From Psoroptes ovis (lineage: Eukaryota > Arthropoda > Arachnida > Sarcoptiformes > Psoroptidae): a stretch of DNA of 64,000 nt. The stretch spans positions 248,001-312,000 of the forward strand of contig PQWQ01000027.1 in the NCBI GenBank assembly GCA_002943765.1. The letters run 5' to 3'. The notes below the pieces were generated by a model that saw nothing but the letters and a program-made list of their open reading frames with translations, was not told where the DNA came from and did no database searches. Numbering within the stretch: the first letter of the stretch is position 1; every line of letters begins with the position of its first letter. Shown piece by piece: positions 29,101 to 37,110 of the stretch. The translations under genes and the position numbers were made by a program.

Positions 29101-30325
29101 TGTACGACCAATATATCGATCTAAATCACCTTTGAATGATAATGATTCAAGAGAGTTAGAAGATTCAGAAGAAAGACCATCATCGATAAAACCGCATAAA
29201 ACATCATCAAAATCTTCGTCGACAACTACAGTGCGTACCAGTGAAGGTTTAGAAGAGCTGGAAAAAAGTACATATGATAAACAATTGTTGAAAACATTAA
29301 AAAATTTAGTAGTTACTGGTGGTAAACGACATAAATTAGATTTTGAAGATAAACAAGGTGAAATCCGAAAGGTCCAGACCAAAGGTAAAATACCAGAAAA
29401 ATATTTACGACAATTTCCAAGCGAAGCAAAATATAAATCATTATCAAATAATGATGATAATGATTCCAATAATTCATATGATACAAACAATCCAAATGAT
29501 TACGATACAAGGACTATAGATTCATCATCAAATGAAGATTTAAAAGATAATCTAAATGATGATTTAGGATCCGATGAAATGAATGATGAATATGAACGAT
29601 CATCATCATCATCATCATCAGCATCACATCAACGTTCCAGATCAGAATCTTCCAGATTATCATCAAGACAAAAAACACCGCCAACAACAACAATCAAACG
29701 TTATCGTGTAAAAGGTTTTGATCCAAATTATCAATATATTAGTTTACCAGATTTAAATTCGAATTCTAATAATAATAATGATAATAGTGCTGAATATGAT
29801 GATGATGGTAATAACAGTAATAATAATAATAATAATGGTAATTACAATGTTTTAAATCAAATGGAAAATCCTCCAACAGCATCAGCAGCGATTACCGAAC
29901 AAATCGGTAATGATGGTCGTAAAATTAAAACATATGTATTATCCGGTGTTTATCGTAAAAAAGTTGATGAAATTGTCCGAAATGAAGCCGATGAAAGTTT
30001 GGATGATGATTTGAATAATAATTCATACCTAAGTAATGATGAATCAAGACAAATATTACAATTTATAAGGCCTGAAGCAGCTGCAGAAACTGCTGATGCT
30101 GCTGCTGCTGCAACAACTGCCGTTGCAACATCATCAGTATCAAATGAAAATGACAATCAAATAAAAAATTTGATGAAAGGATTAGACATCGATAATATTG
30201 TAACAGCAGCAGCAACAAAATCAGAACAATCATCAATGGATAACATTGTGGCACCGACAACTGCATTGCCGATCTTATTGAGTGGTGATGATAATTCAAA
30301 CAATCATTCGAAATCATTGATTTGA
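11197..30325 (+). CDS. Large unrecognised Asn/Pro/Ser-rich protein, probably secreted or membrane-anchored; six exons, two possible 3' ends
   Basis: I do not recognise this family. The exons are 11197-11266, 11353-11789, 12003-12293, 23446-23665, 23786-24807 and 28286-30325. All junctions are GT-AG and phase-consistent, giving 1359 aa. If the donor at 24808 (CAG|GTAATA) is not used, exon 5 reads on to a stop at 25053, giving 761 aa. The N-terminus has a hydrophobic stretch (FVSFILVMLTINYI) formed across the exon 1/2 junction. Starting at the third Met of exon 1 (MNFVSFILVM) would make it a classic signal peptide. Then come a basic Pro/Val segment (RVPLKVPVIKGRVPYRTF), a Ser/Thr/Pro tract and a polyproline run. 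A more conserved-looking block near 23446-23665 includes LQIPILLLRPEDIYK. Next are long Asn, His, Gln and Pro runs. The last exon has basic repeats (IRIKAERPPIRI, then QIKLKAERQTRL) and two related motifs, IPEKYLKTLPP and IPEKYLRQFP. The sequence supports a gene; its function is unknown. A two-gene reading split between 25053 and 28286 is possible. Confidence 0.72.
11267..11352 (+). other. First intron of the large Asn-rich gene
   Basis: Donor G|GTAAGT follows TTT G and the acceptor TTTAG precedes TT TCA TTC. The split codon becomes GTT (Val), which continues the hydrophobic segment. This phase match is the main evidence that the short first exon belongs to the gene. Confidence 0.75.
11818..11901. 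mobile_element. Palindromic MITE copy 14, in intron 2 of the large gene
   Basis: TTAGGTTGTCCGATAAGTTT with TTGCCGATTTTCTC; right AACTTTCGGACAACC. It fills most of the first half of a 213-bp intron. Confidence 0.83.
12462..12546. mobile_element. Palindromic MITE copy 15
   Basis: TTAGGTTGTCCGAAAAGTTT faces AAAACTTTTCGGACAACC, flanked by TA. Confidence 0.83.
12820..12903. mobile_element. Palindromic MITE copy 16
   Basis: TTGGGTTGTCCGAAAAGTTT with TTGCCGATTTTCTCATGA; right ATAATCGGTGAAAACTTTTC. Confidence 0.84.
13019..13134. repeat. Second inverted-repeat family, copy d
   Basis: TTAAAGTTGTAATTCATAGT left; CTCTGAATTAAAACTTGAA and CACTGTA right. Confidence 0.65.
13243..13327. mobile_element. Palindromic MITE copy 17 (CCCATAAG subfamily)
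   Basis: TTAGGTTGTCCCATAAGTTC with TTGCCGTTTTTTAA; mirrored by AACGGCAAGAACTTATGGGACAGCC. Confidence 0.85.
13899..13984. mobile_element. Palindromic MITE copy 18
   Basis: TTGGGTTGTCCGAAAAGTTT and AAAACTTTTCGGACAACTCAA arms. Confidence 0.82.
14172..14258. mobile_element. Palindromic MITE copy 19 (CCCATAAG subfamily)
   Basis: TTAGGTTGTCCCATAAGTTC with TTGCTGTTTTTTG; mirrored by AACAGCAAAAACTTATGGGACAACC. A C-to-T change in one arm is matched by its partner (GCTG/CAGC). Confidence 0.85.
14487..14576. mobile_element. Palindromic MITE copy 20
   Basis: TTAGGTTGTTGTCCGAAAAG left; AAACTTTTCGGACAACCTAA right. Confidence 0.82.
15220..15303. mobile_element. Palindromic MITE copy 21
   Basis: TTAAGTTGTCCGAAAAGTTT with TTGCCGATTTTACA; right ATAATCGGCAAAAACTTTGCGG. 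Confidence 0.83.
15679..15802. repeat. Second inverted-repeat family, copy e
   Basis: TACAAAATTTCAAGTTTTAA left; AACTACGAATTAAAACTGCA and CCCTGTA right. Confidence 0.66.
16652..16741. mobile_element. Palindromic MITE copy 22 (asymmetric-centre type)
   Basis: TTAGATTGTCCGGAAAGTTT left; AACTTTTCGGACAACAACCT with TAATA right. Confidence 0.82.
17394..17477. mobile_element. Palindromic MITE copy 23
   Basis: TTAGATTGTCCCGAAAGTTT left; GGCAAAAATTTATCGGACAAC right. Confidence 0.78.
18159..18243. mobile_element. Palindromic MITE copy 24
   Basis: CGGTTGTCCGGAAAGTTTTT left and GGTGATAACTTTCCGGACAACC right. Both arms share the CCGGAAAG change. Confidence 0.82.
19016..19100. mobile_element. Palindromic MITE copy 25 (CCCATAAG subfamily)
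   Basis: TTAGGTTGTCCCATAAGTTT left; GGCAAGAACTTATGGGACAACC right, TA-flanked. Confidence 0.85.
20420..20504. mobile_element. Palindromic MITE copy 26
   Basis: TTAGGTTGTCCGATAAGTTC left; ATAATCGGCAAAAACTTTTC right. Confidence 0.83.
20740..20826. mobile_element. Palindromic MITE copy 27
   Basis: TTAGATTGTCCGAAAAGTTT with TTGCCGATTATATCGG; right CAAAAACTTATCGGACAAC. Confidence 0.82.
20876..20893. repeat. GGCT microsatellite
   Basis: About four tandem copies of GGCT in the 11-kb intron. Confidence 0.8.
21941..22024. mobile_element. Palindromic MITE copy 28
   Basis: TTAGGTTTTCCGAAAAGTTT left; GGCAAAAACTTATCGGACAACC right. Confidence 0.82.
22456..22483. repeat. GAT trinucleotide run
   Basis: About nine GAT copies immediately before palindromic element copy 29. 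Confidence 0.85.
22488..22577. mobile_element. Palindromic MITE copy 29
   Basis: TTAGATTGTCCGAAAAGTTT left and AAAAACTTATCGGACAATCTA right, next to a GAT run. Confidence 0.8.
23028..23152. repeat. Second inverted-repeat family, copy f
   Basis: AGTTTTTATTCAGAGTTTTA left; ATTATGAATTAAAACTTTAA right. Confidence 0.65.
26289..26379. mobile_element. Palindromic MITE copy 30
   Basis: TTAGGTTGTTCGAAAAATTT left; AAAACTTTGCGGACAACC right. Confidence 0.78.
27265..27388. repeat. Second inverted-repeat family, copy g
   Basis: TACAGGATTTAAAGTTTTAA left; GAATTAAAACTTTAAACTC with TGTA right. The best-preserved copy, TA at both ends. Confidence 0.7.
27819..27905. mobile_element. Palindromic MITE copy 31 (asymmetric-centre type)
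   Basis: TTGGACTGTCCAGAAAGTTC left; GAACTTTCCTGGACAGACTAA right. Both arms carry an extra-base CCAG/CTGG variant. Confidence 0.78.
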
Positions 30326-30768
30326 ATTATGTAAGCAATATTGAAGCCGTACACACAGTAATATATCGTATCATTGAGTTGTGCCAATTGAAATTTTTTC
30401 TTTTTTGTTTTTTTTTCATCTCTTCAAATCATTTCATTTATTTTCGATTTATTATCAACCGATTCATTAATGAAGTTTCAAAGAATTTCATTAGAATTTA
30501 GAATTTGATTAGAATAGAAATTATTCAACGAATCGAATTATCATTATAATAATTAGTTCTATTGATTAGATATCAGATTTATCAATTTTTTTTTCTCTTA
30601 TCATATCCCCACATTCATTTGAATCTTTTTTTTTTATCAAAACATATTCTTAACGAAAAATCATCAACACATTTTTTTTTATTACTACCCATCATTCATT
30701 TGCGATTATCGATTTATTTTTGTTCTTTGAATTTTTTTTATAATCAAAAATTTTTGTTTGTTTTTGTA

Positions 30769-30774
30769 AATAAA
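30769..30774 (+). terminator. Poly(A) signal of the large Asn-rich gene
   Basis: AATAAA lies about 440 bp after the stop at 30325 and is followed by A-rich sequence. It is immediately upstream of the 35-bp tandem array. Confidence 0.45.
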
Positions 30775-30819
30775 ATTTAAAAATTAAAAAAAAAAATTTT
30801 TTTGTCTGAATTTTTGATT

Positions 30820-32990
30820 TTCTAAGGCAATTTTTTCAAAAAAATCAAAGGCTATAGTAAGGCAATTTTTTCAAAAAAATCAAAGGCTATAGTAAGGCAA
30901 TTTTTTCAAAAAAATCAAAGGCTATAGTAAGGCAATTTTTTCAAAAAAATCAAAGGCTATAGTAAGGCAATTTTTTCAAAAAAATCAAAGGCTATAGTAA
31001 GGCAATTTTTTCAGAAAAATCAAAGGCAATAGACTGGCAATTTTTTCAAAAAAATCAAAGGCAATAGACTGGTAATTTTTTCAAAAAAATCAAAGGCTAT
31101 CCACTGCCATCTTTTTCCAAAAAAATCAAAGGCTATAGTAAGGCAATTTTTTCAGAAAAATCAAAGGCAATAGACTGGCAATTTTTTCAAAAAAATCAAA
31201 GGCAATAGACTGGTAATTTTTCCAAAAAAATCAAAGGCTATAGTAAGGCAATTTTTTCAGAAAAATCAAAGGCAATAGACTGGCAATTTTTTCAAAAAAA
31301 TCAAAGGCAATAGACTGGTAATTTTTTCAAAAAAATCAAAGGCTATCCACTGCCATCTTTTTCCAAAAAAATCAAAGGCTATAGTAAGGCAATTTTTTCA
31401 GAAAAATCAAAGGCAATAGACTGGCAATTTTTTCAAAAAAATCAAAGGCAATAGACTGGTAATTTTTCCAAAAAAATCAAAGGCTATAGTAAGGCAATTT
31501 TTTCAGAAAAATCAAAGGCAATAGACTGGCAATTTTTTCAAAAAAATCAAAGGCAATAGACTGCCATCTTTTTTCAAAAAAATCAAAGGCTATAGTAAGG
31601 CAATTTTTTCAGAAAAAGCAAAGGCAATAGACTGCCATCTTTTTCCAAAAAAATCAAAGGCTATAGTAAGGCAATTTTTTCAAAAAAAAAATGAAAGGCA
31701 TAGACTGCCATCTTTTTCCAAAAAAATCAAAGGCTATAGTAAGGCAATTTTTTCAGAAAAAGCAAAGGCAATAGACTGGCAATTTTTTCAAAAAAATCAA
31801 AGGCTATCCACTGCCATCTTTTTCCAAAAAAATCAAAGGCTATAGTAAGGGAATTTTTTCAAAAAAATCAAAGGCTATCCACTGCCATCTTTTTCCAAAA
31901 AAATCAAAGGCTATAGTAAGAGAATTTTTTCAAAAAAATCAAAGGCTAACCACTCCCATCTTTTTTCGAAAAAATCAAATTCTATAGTAAGGCAATTTTT
32001 TCAGAAAAAGCAAAGGCAATAGACTGGCAATTTTTTCAAAAAAAATCAAAGGCAATAGACTGGCAATTTTTTCAAAAAAATCAAAGGCTAACCACTCCCA
32101 TCTTTTTTCGAAAAAATCAAATTCTATAGTAAGGCAATTTTTTCAGAAAAAGCAAAGGCAATAGACTGCCATCTTTTTCCAAAAAAATCAAAGGCTATAG
32201 TAAGGCAATTTTTTCAGAAAAAGCAAAGGCAATAGACTGGCAATTTTTTCAAAAAAATCAAAGGCTATCCACTGCCATCTTTTTTCAAAAAAAAAATCAA
32301 AGGCTATAGTAAGGCAATTTTTTCAGAAAAAGCAAAGGCAATAGACTGGCAATTTTTTCAAAAAAAATCAAAGGCTAACCACTCCCATCTTTTTTCGAAA
32401 AAATCAAATTCTATAGTAAGGCAATTTTTTCAGAAAAAGCAAAGGCAATAGACTGGCAATTTTTTCAAAAAAATCAAAGGCTATCCACTGCCATCTTTTT
32501 TCAAAAAAATCAAAGGCTATAGTAAGGCAATTTTTTCAGAAAAAGCAAAGGCAATAGACTGGCAATTTTTTCAAAAAAAATCAAAGGCAATAGACTGGCA
32601 ATTTTTTCAAAAAAAATCAAAGGCAATAGACTGGCAATTTTTTCAAAAAAATCAAAGGCTATCCACTGCCATCTTTTTTCAAAAAAATCAAAGGCAATAG
32701 ACTGGCAATTTTTTCAAAAAAATCAAAGGCTATAGTAAGGCAATTTTTTCAAAAAAATCAAAGGCTATCCACTGCCATCTTTTTTCAAAAAAAATCAAAG
32801 GCTATAGTAAGGCAATTTTTTCAGAAAAATCAAAGGCAATAGAGTGGCAATTTTTTCAAAAAAAATCAAAGGCAATAGACTGGCAATTTTTTCAAAAAAA
32901 TCAAAGGCTATAGTACGTGGAAATTTTTCTAAATTTCGAAAAAATCTAAGGCTATACATCGACAAAATTTTTGAATTTTTCGAAAAAATC
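30820..32990. repeat. 35-bp tandem repeat array, about 60 copies with interspersed variants
   Basis: The unit is exactly 35 bp in the first, most regular copies (for example starts at 30851, 30886 and 30921). Its core is GGCAATTTTTTCAAAAAA followed by ATCAAAGGC and a variable linker. Three linker types alternate: CTATAGTAAGG, CAATAGACTGG and CTATCCACTGCCATC. The left end has about six near-identical units and the interior is a mosaic of the three types. The right end decays into diverged copies near 32915-32990. It separates the convergent 3' ends of the large Asn-rich gene and TBP. Confidence 0.93.
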
Positions 32991-33183
32991 TCTGCCTTAG
33001 ATTAGCATAGAAAATATATTGGACGAAATAATTTTGGACCGTCAAAAGCTCGAAGGCTTTTATATTTGAATGAAAAACAAAATTACTTTATTATGATATT
33101 AGTATATAATGAAATGATCAAATGTCAATGAAAATGAATGAAAAAAAAAATACAAGAAAGATTTTTTGAATAAGAAAATATTG

Positions 33184-34238
33184 TTATTGTTTTCGAAAAC
33201 CTCTTAATATTGGATAAATATATTCGAATGCTTGGTAAATTTCATTACGTTCTTTTGCACCAGTCAATACAACTTTTCCTGAAACAAATATCAATAATAC
33301 AATCCTTGGTTTGACCATACGATAAATAAGACCAGGAAATAATTCTGGTTCATAACTTGAAAATTGACTGTGTGTTAATACCAATCCTTCTAAACGTATT
33401 GGAAATCGTACATCACAACTGCCGACCATGTTTTGAATTTTAAATTCTGAAAATTTTGCCTGATACAAAAAAATGAAATAAATGAATCAATAATTATCAT
33501 TAAAACATTTATAATTGAACTTACTTCGAAACCAAGTTTTTGAACGATTCTTGCATATTTTCGAGCAGCTAATTTAGACATATCTTCACTTTTAGCACCT
33601 GTACAAACCATTTTTCCCGAACTAAATATCAAAGCTGTTGTTCTTGGTTCACGAATACGCATTATGACAGCAGCAAAACGTTTAGGATTATATTCAGCAT
33701 TTCTTGCATGTAATGCTATTCTTTTTAAATCTAATTTACATCCCAGATCAACAGTGGAAACAATATTTTGCAATTGTGGTACGATTTGCGAATCAACAGA
33801 CATTGGTGTAATCGGTGTCCGAGGTGTCATCGGTCCTGGATAATTTTGAAACAAATTCGATGAAGGAGTAGCAGGTTCATCTTTGAAGATTGAATTATTA
33901 TTATTATTATTGGTTTTAGATTTATCTGATTGATTATTGTTCGATTCATTCGATAAATCATTAGATGGTGGTGTTGGTGATGATGATGATGATGATGAAT
34001 TTCTATTATCATTTAATTGTTTTGGTGGTGACGGTGAATGTTGTTGTTGTTGCTGTTGAAGCTGTTGTTGACTTGGTGTCGATGGTTGTTGCACATTTTG
34101 ATGATCATGATGTTGTGGTTGCATCGGCGATGGTTGAGCTAATTGACTTTGTAAAAAAGCCAAATGTTGTGCTTCTGGATCCAGTTCATTTTGTGAACTA
34201 GAAATACTTGGAATATTTGGATATGAATTTTGTTCCAT
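33184..34238 (-). CDS. Tbp: TATA-box-binding protein (TBP)
   Basis: TBP nucleates promoter recognition for all three nuclear RNA polymerases. There are two exons, 34238-33525 and 33459-33184, joined in phase 0 at GAA|GTAAGT and CAG|GCA, giving 329 aa. Residues 1-150 are a variable Gln/Pro/Ser/Asn-rich region with a polyglutamine run. The rest is the conserved saddle made of two direct repeats. The first includes [20 protein letters not shown] and [15 protein letters not shown]. The second includes [33 protein letters not shown] and [12 protein letters not shown]. The length and saddle match metazoan TBP rather than TRF. The start is the first ATG, 24 bp into an A/T-rich leader. Confidence 0.97.
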
Positions 34239-34762
34239 TGTTTTTTTATTTCAATTTTTATTTGATGTTTAATACATCGAAATACAAAGAAGATCAAATA
34301 TGAAAGGATTTCGAATTTCTATTTTCTTAATTCCTTAAGAAAATTCGAGTTGATTGTCGAAAAAACAGATGTTTACCACACTATTTTGACTCATATAGGT
34401 AGCTATGAGGTAAAAATAGTTTTGATTTTAAATAAATTGAAAAATGATTTTAATTACAAATCTGAAAATGGATGTATTTTATTCAATTTTCCTTATCTTG
34501 AATTATAAGAAACAATATTTATAAATACTGAATTATTATTTTACTCTATCATACATATTTTAAATACAAAAACAATTAATTATTATGCAAAAGATTATGG
34601 TAAAAAAAAAATGAAAAACAATTTTAAAAAAATTTCGAAAATTCATAATTCAGCTGAAACCGGGTACAGAATACAGAATGAATGCGGCTATTCATCGTCA
34701 TTATTGATCATATCCTTATTTTTATCCGGTTGATTTTTTGAATAATTTTGACGCAAAGATTG

Positions 34763-37011
34763 TTATTGCTTATTTCGATTTCTATTCAAAATAGCAACAC
34801 TATTTAGACGAGATCCTTTGTTCACTGGTGATTCAGGCATATTTCTATCTTTTGTCAAGTTCAATGATGTATGATTGATATTTGATGATGATTCATTAGC
34901 AATGGTAATTTGAGAAGCTGGATTGTTTGATGAATTTGTTTGTTTCACTGATTGTATAACATTTTTATGCTGTTGTCCATTCACAATCACAGATTTTTCA
35001 CTGTTATGTAATTGATTTTGAATTCCTGAGTTTGATGTAGTGATTGATGAAGATGATGATGATGATGATAGTGATGCTGTGATTGGCGGTAAAACTATCG
35101 ATAATGAATTGTTATCGTTGTTGATATTTGATGAAGATAATTGTGTCTTAAGTATTGAGGTAGCTGCTAAAGTTTCGGTATTTTTATTACCATCAGAAGT
35201 TGATTTGTTCGGCGTAAAAGCTGCATTTGTATTCATTGATAACAGAATCTGTTTCGGCCCAACATTTTTAGTGGGTTTCGATGATGATAATTTATCTTGA
35301 TCACCACTAGATTGAAGCATCCAAGGTATCGGTATTTGAACTTGCGATCGTGATTCAGAAATTTTATTCAATGTATTGGTTGGTACCGATGTTGTTGGTG
35401 CATTGATAAATAATAATAAACGCTTATTATTAGCTGCTTGAACTTGTAATGCAGATAGCTTATTTGGCGTTTGCGTAAGATCCTTGCCATTTTTTGTTTG
35501 ATGCTGATGTTGTTGTTGTTTGATTGAATGATTGATGATACTTTGATTGATCAATGTCGATAATGGCAATGTCAATGATGGTGCACTAATTTGGGTAGAA
35601 TTCGGAATATTCGATGGTTGAGACGTTTTTTTGTCCGTAATTGTTTTCTGTTTATTATTCACCGTTATATTCGGATTATTCAATTTATCATTATTATTCG
35701 AAATTTTGCTATTTGAATCTAATGATTCCGTATTTTGCAATAAATTTGATTGTTCTACTTTTTTATTATTATTAGCAGTGGTTTTAGATGGTTTTTTCGA
35801 ATAATCATATGCCAATTGTCCAAATTCTATTGAAGCTAAATATAAGAAAACAAAGAAAATAACATGAAAACAACAAGAAAAATTGAAACTAAAAATATTG
35901 CTTACATTTCATTATTTTAACAAAACATTCATCTAGATTACCATCATGACAATCGATAATAGTTTTCAACAAACAATTTGTACTGAAATTTTCTTCTAAA
36001 TTCAATCCACTTTTCGATAATTTCAAATGTAATGATTTAATTTTGCTGATTGATTCTATTTCATCATTACTATTTGATCGATCATCAAGATTGATATTAT
36101 CAATGTTTTGCACAATTTTTCTATTATTTTCATCACTATCGATATTGCTGTCAGTTTTGTCAATATTTGGGCCATTTTCTAATCAAAATGAAAAAAATAC
36201 ATTTCAAATGAATAATTAATAAATAATATTTATATGCTAACCTGTATTATCAAAACATGAAACTGAATCATCACTAATATATGGAACATTGAAAGATTCA
36301 TATGGTTCATCATCAAATACTGCTGCCATATTATTATTACTATTACTATCATCGTTATTATTACTGTTGATACTTGAAATTTTCAATTCTTTTGGTGTAG
36401 ATGTCAATGATGTAATTGTTTGTGATTGTGGTACGGTGTGTGATGGTGCTACGGTGGTTTCTTCTTGTACAACTTCAATCATTGTTTGTAATGGATTCAT
36501 GGATTTATTTGCAGACGAAATGTTGCCATCATTATTTTCATCATGATTTGTTTCAATAATCGAATTATTATTGCCAATAGTTTTATCTTTAATTTCTGGT
36601 GGTAACAGTTTAAGACGTTTTTTTGTACGATTATCATGAATATCATCAAATCCTGAAATTTCAAAGAAATTATATCAGAAACTAAAATTAAATAAAAGCA
36701 CCAAAATTTTTTCGCATACCAAATGAATTCAATTTCGATTTAATACGATCTTCAATTTCTTGTTGTCTTCGTAAGGCAATTTGTGCTGCCATAATTTTTT
36801 GTCGTTCAATAATCAAAATACATTTTTTACAGCTACAATCACGATATGGACATGTACGTTTATGTCCTTTCAATGAATTAAATACACCATGATTACGGCA
36901 ACGTGAACATTTAGGAATTTTAAGCAATAAATTATCATTGAATATGGTTGTTTCACCATTGTTTATATCATTATTATTGTCATTTATATTTTTTTCTTTT
37001 AAATCTTCCAT
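34763..37011 (-). CDS. dsx: Doublesex-like DM-domain transcription factor
   Basis: Four coding exons, 37011-36720, 36652-36242, 36178-35906 and 35835-34763, all meet in phase 1 and give 682 aa. The DM domain at residues 33-84 has all the zinc ligands (C35, C38, H41, H50, C54, C59, C61, C64) in [12 protein letters not shown] and [13 protein letters not shown], then an intact recognition helix ending ALRRQQ. A second conserved part spans the exon 3/4 junction. [20 protein letters not shown] followed by [14 protein letters not shown] resembles the UBA-like Doublesex dimerisation domain (EEASRRIEEG..VNEYSR in insects). That supports dsx over other DMRT genes; no DMA motif is seen. The C-terminal 340 residues are Ser/Asn/Gln-rich. 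Family members control sexual differentiation; that role is inferred here. Confidence 0.85.
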
Positions 37012-37110
37012 TTTTATGCTGTGAAAAAAATAATGAAAATCGGAAAAGAATTATCTCAATTATTGAAATTGAGGTTCTAATTCGGAATATTAAAAACAAA
37101 CCTGATTATT
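37012..37110 (-). promoter_or_regulatory. 5' UTR splice acceptor of the doublesex-like gene, with a candidate local donor
   Basis: On the minus strand TTTTTTTCACAG|CATAAAAATG puts a good 3' splice site only 7 nt before the start codon, so the mRNA probably has an upstream non-coding exon. A local donor CAG|GTTTGT at about 37101 would give an ~83-bp intron, the typical size here. A stronger but distant donor (AATG|GTAAGT) lies at 40427. Confidence 0.5.

Noticed and set aside
30820..32990. CRISPR-like array
   Set aside because: The units abut directly with no unique spacers, the genome is eukaryotic and no cas genes are present. It is a minisatellite.
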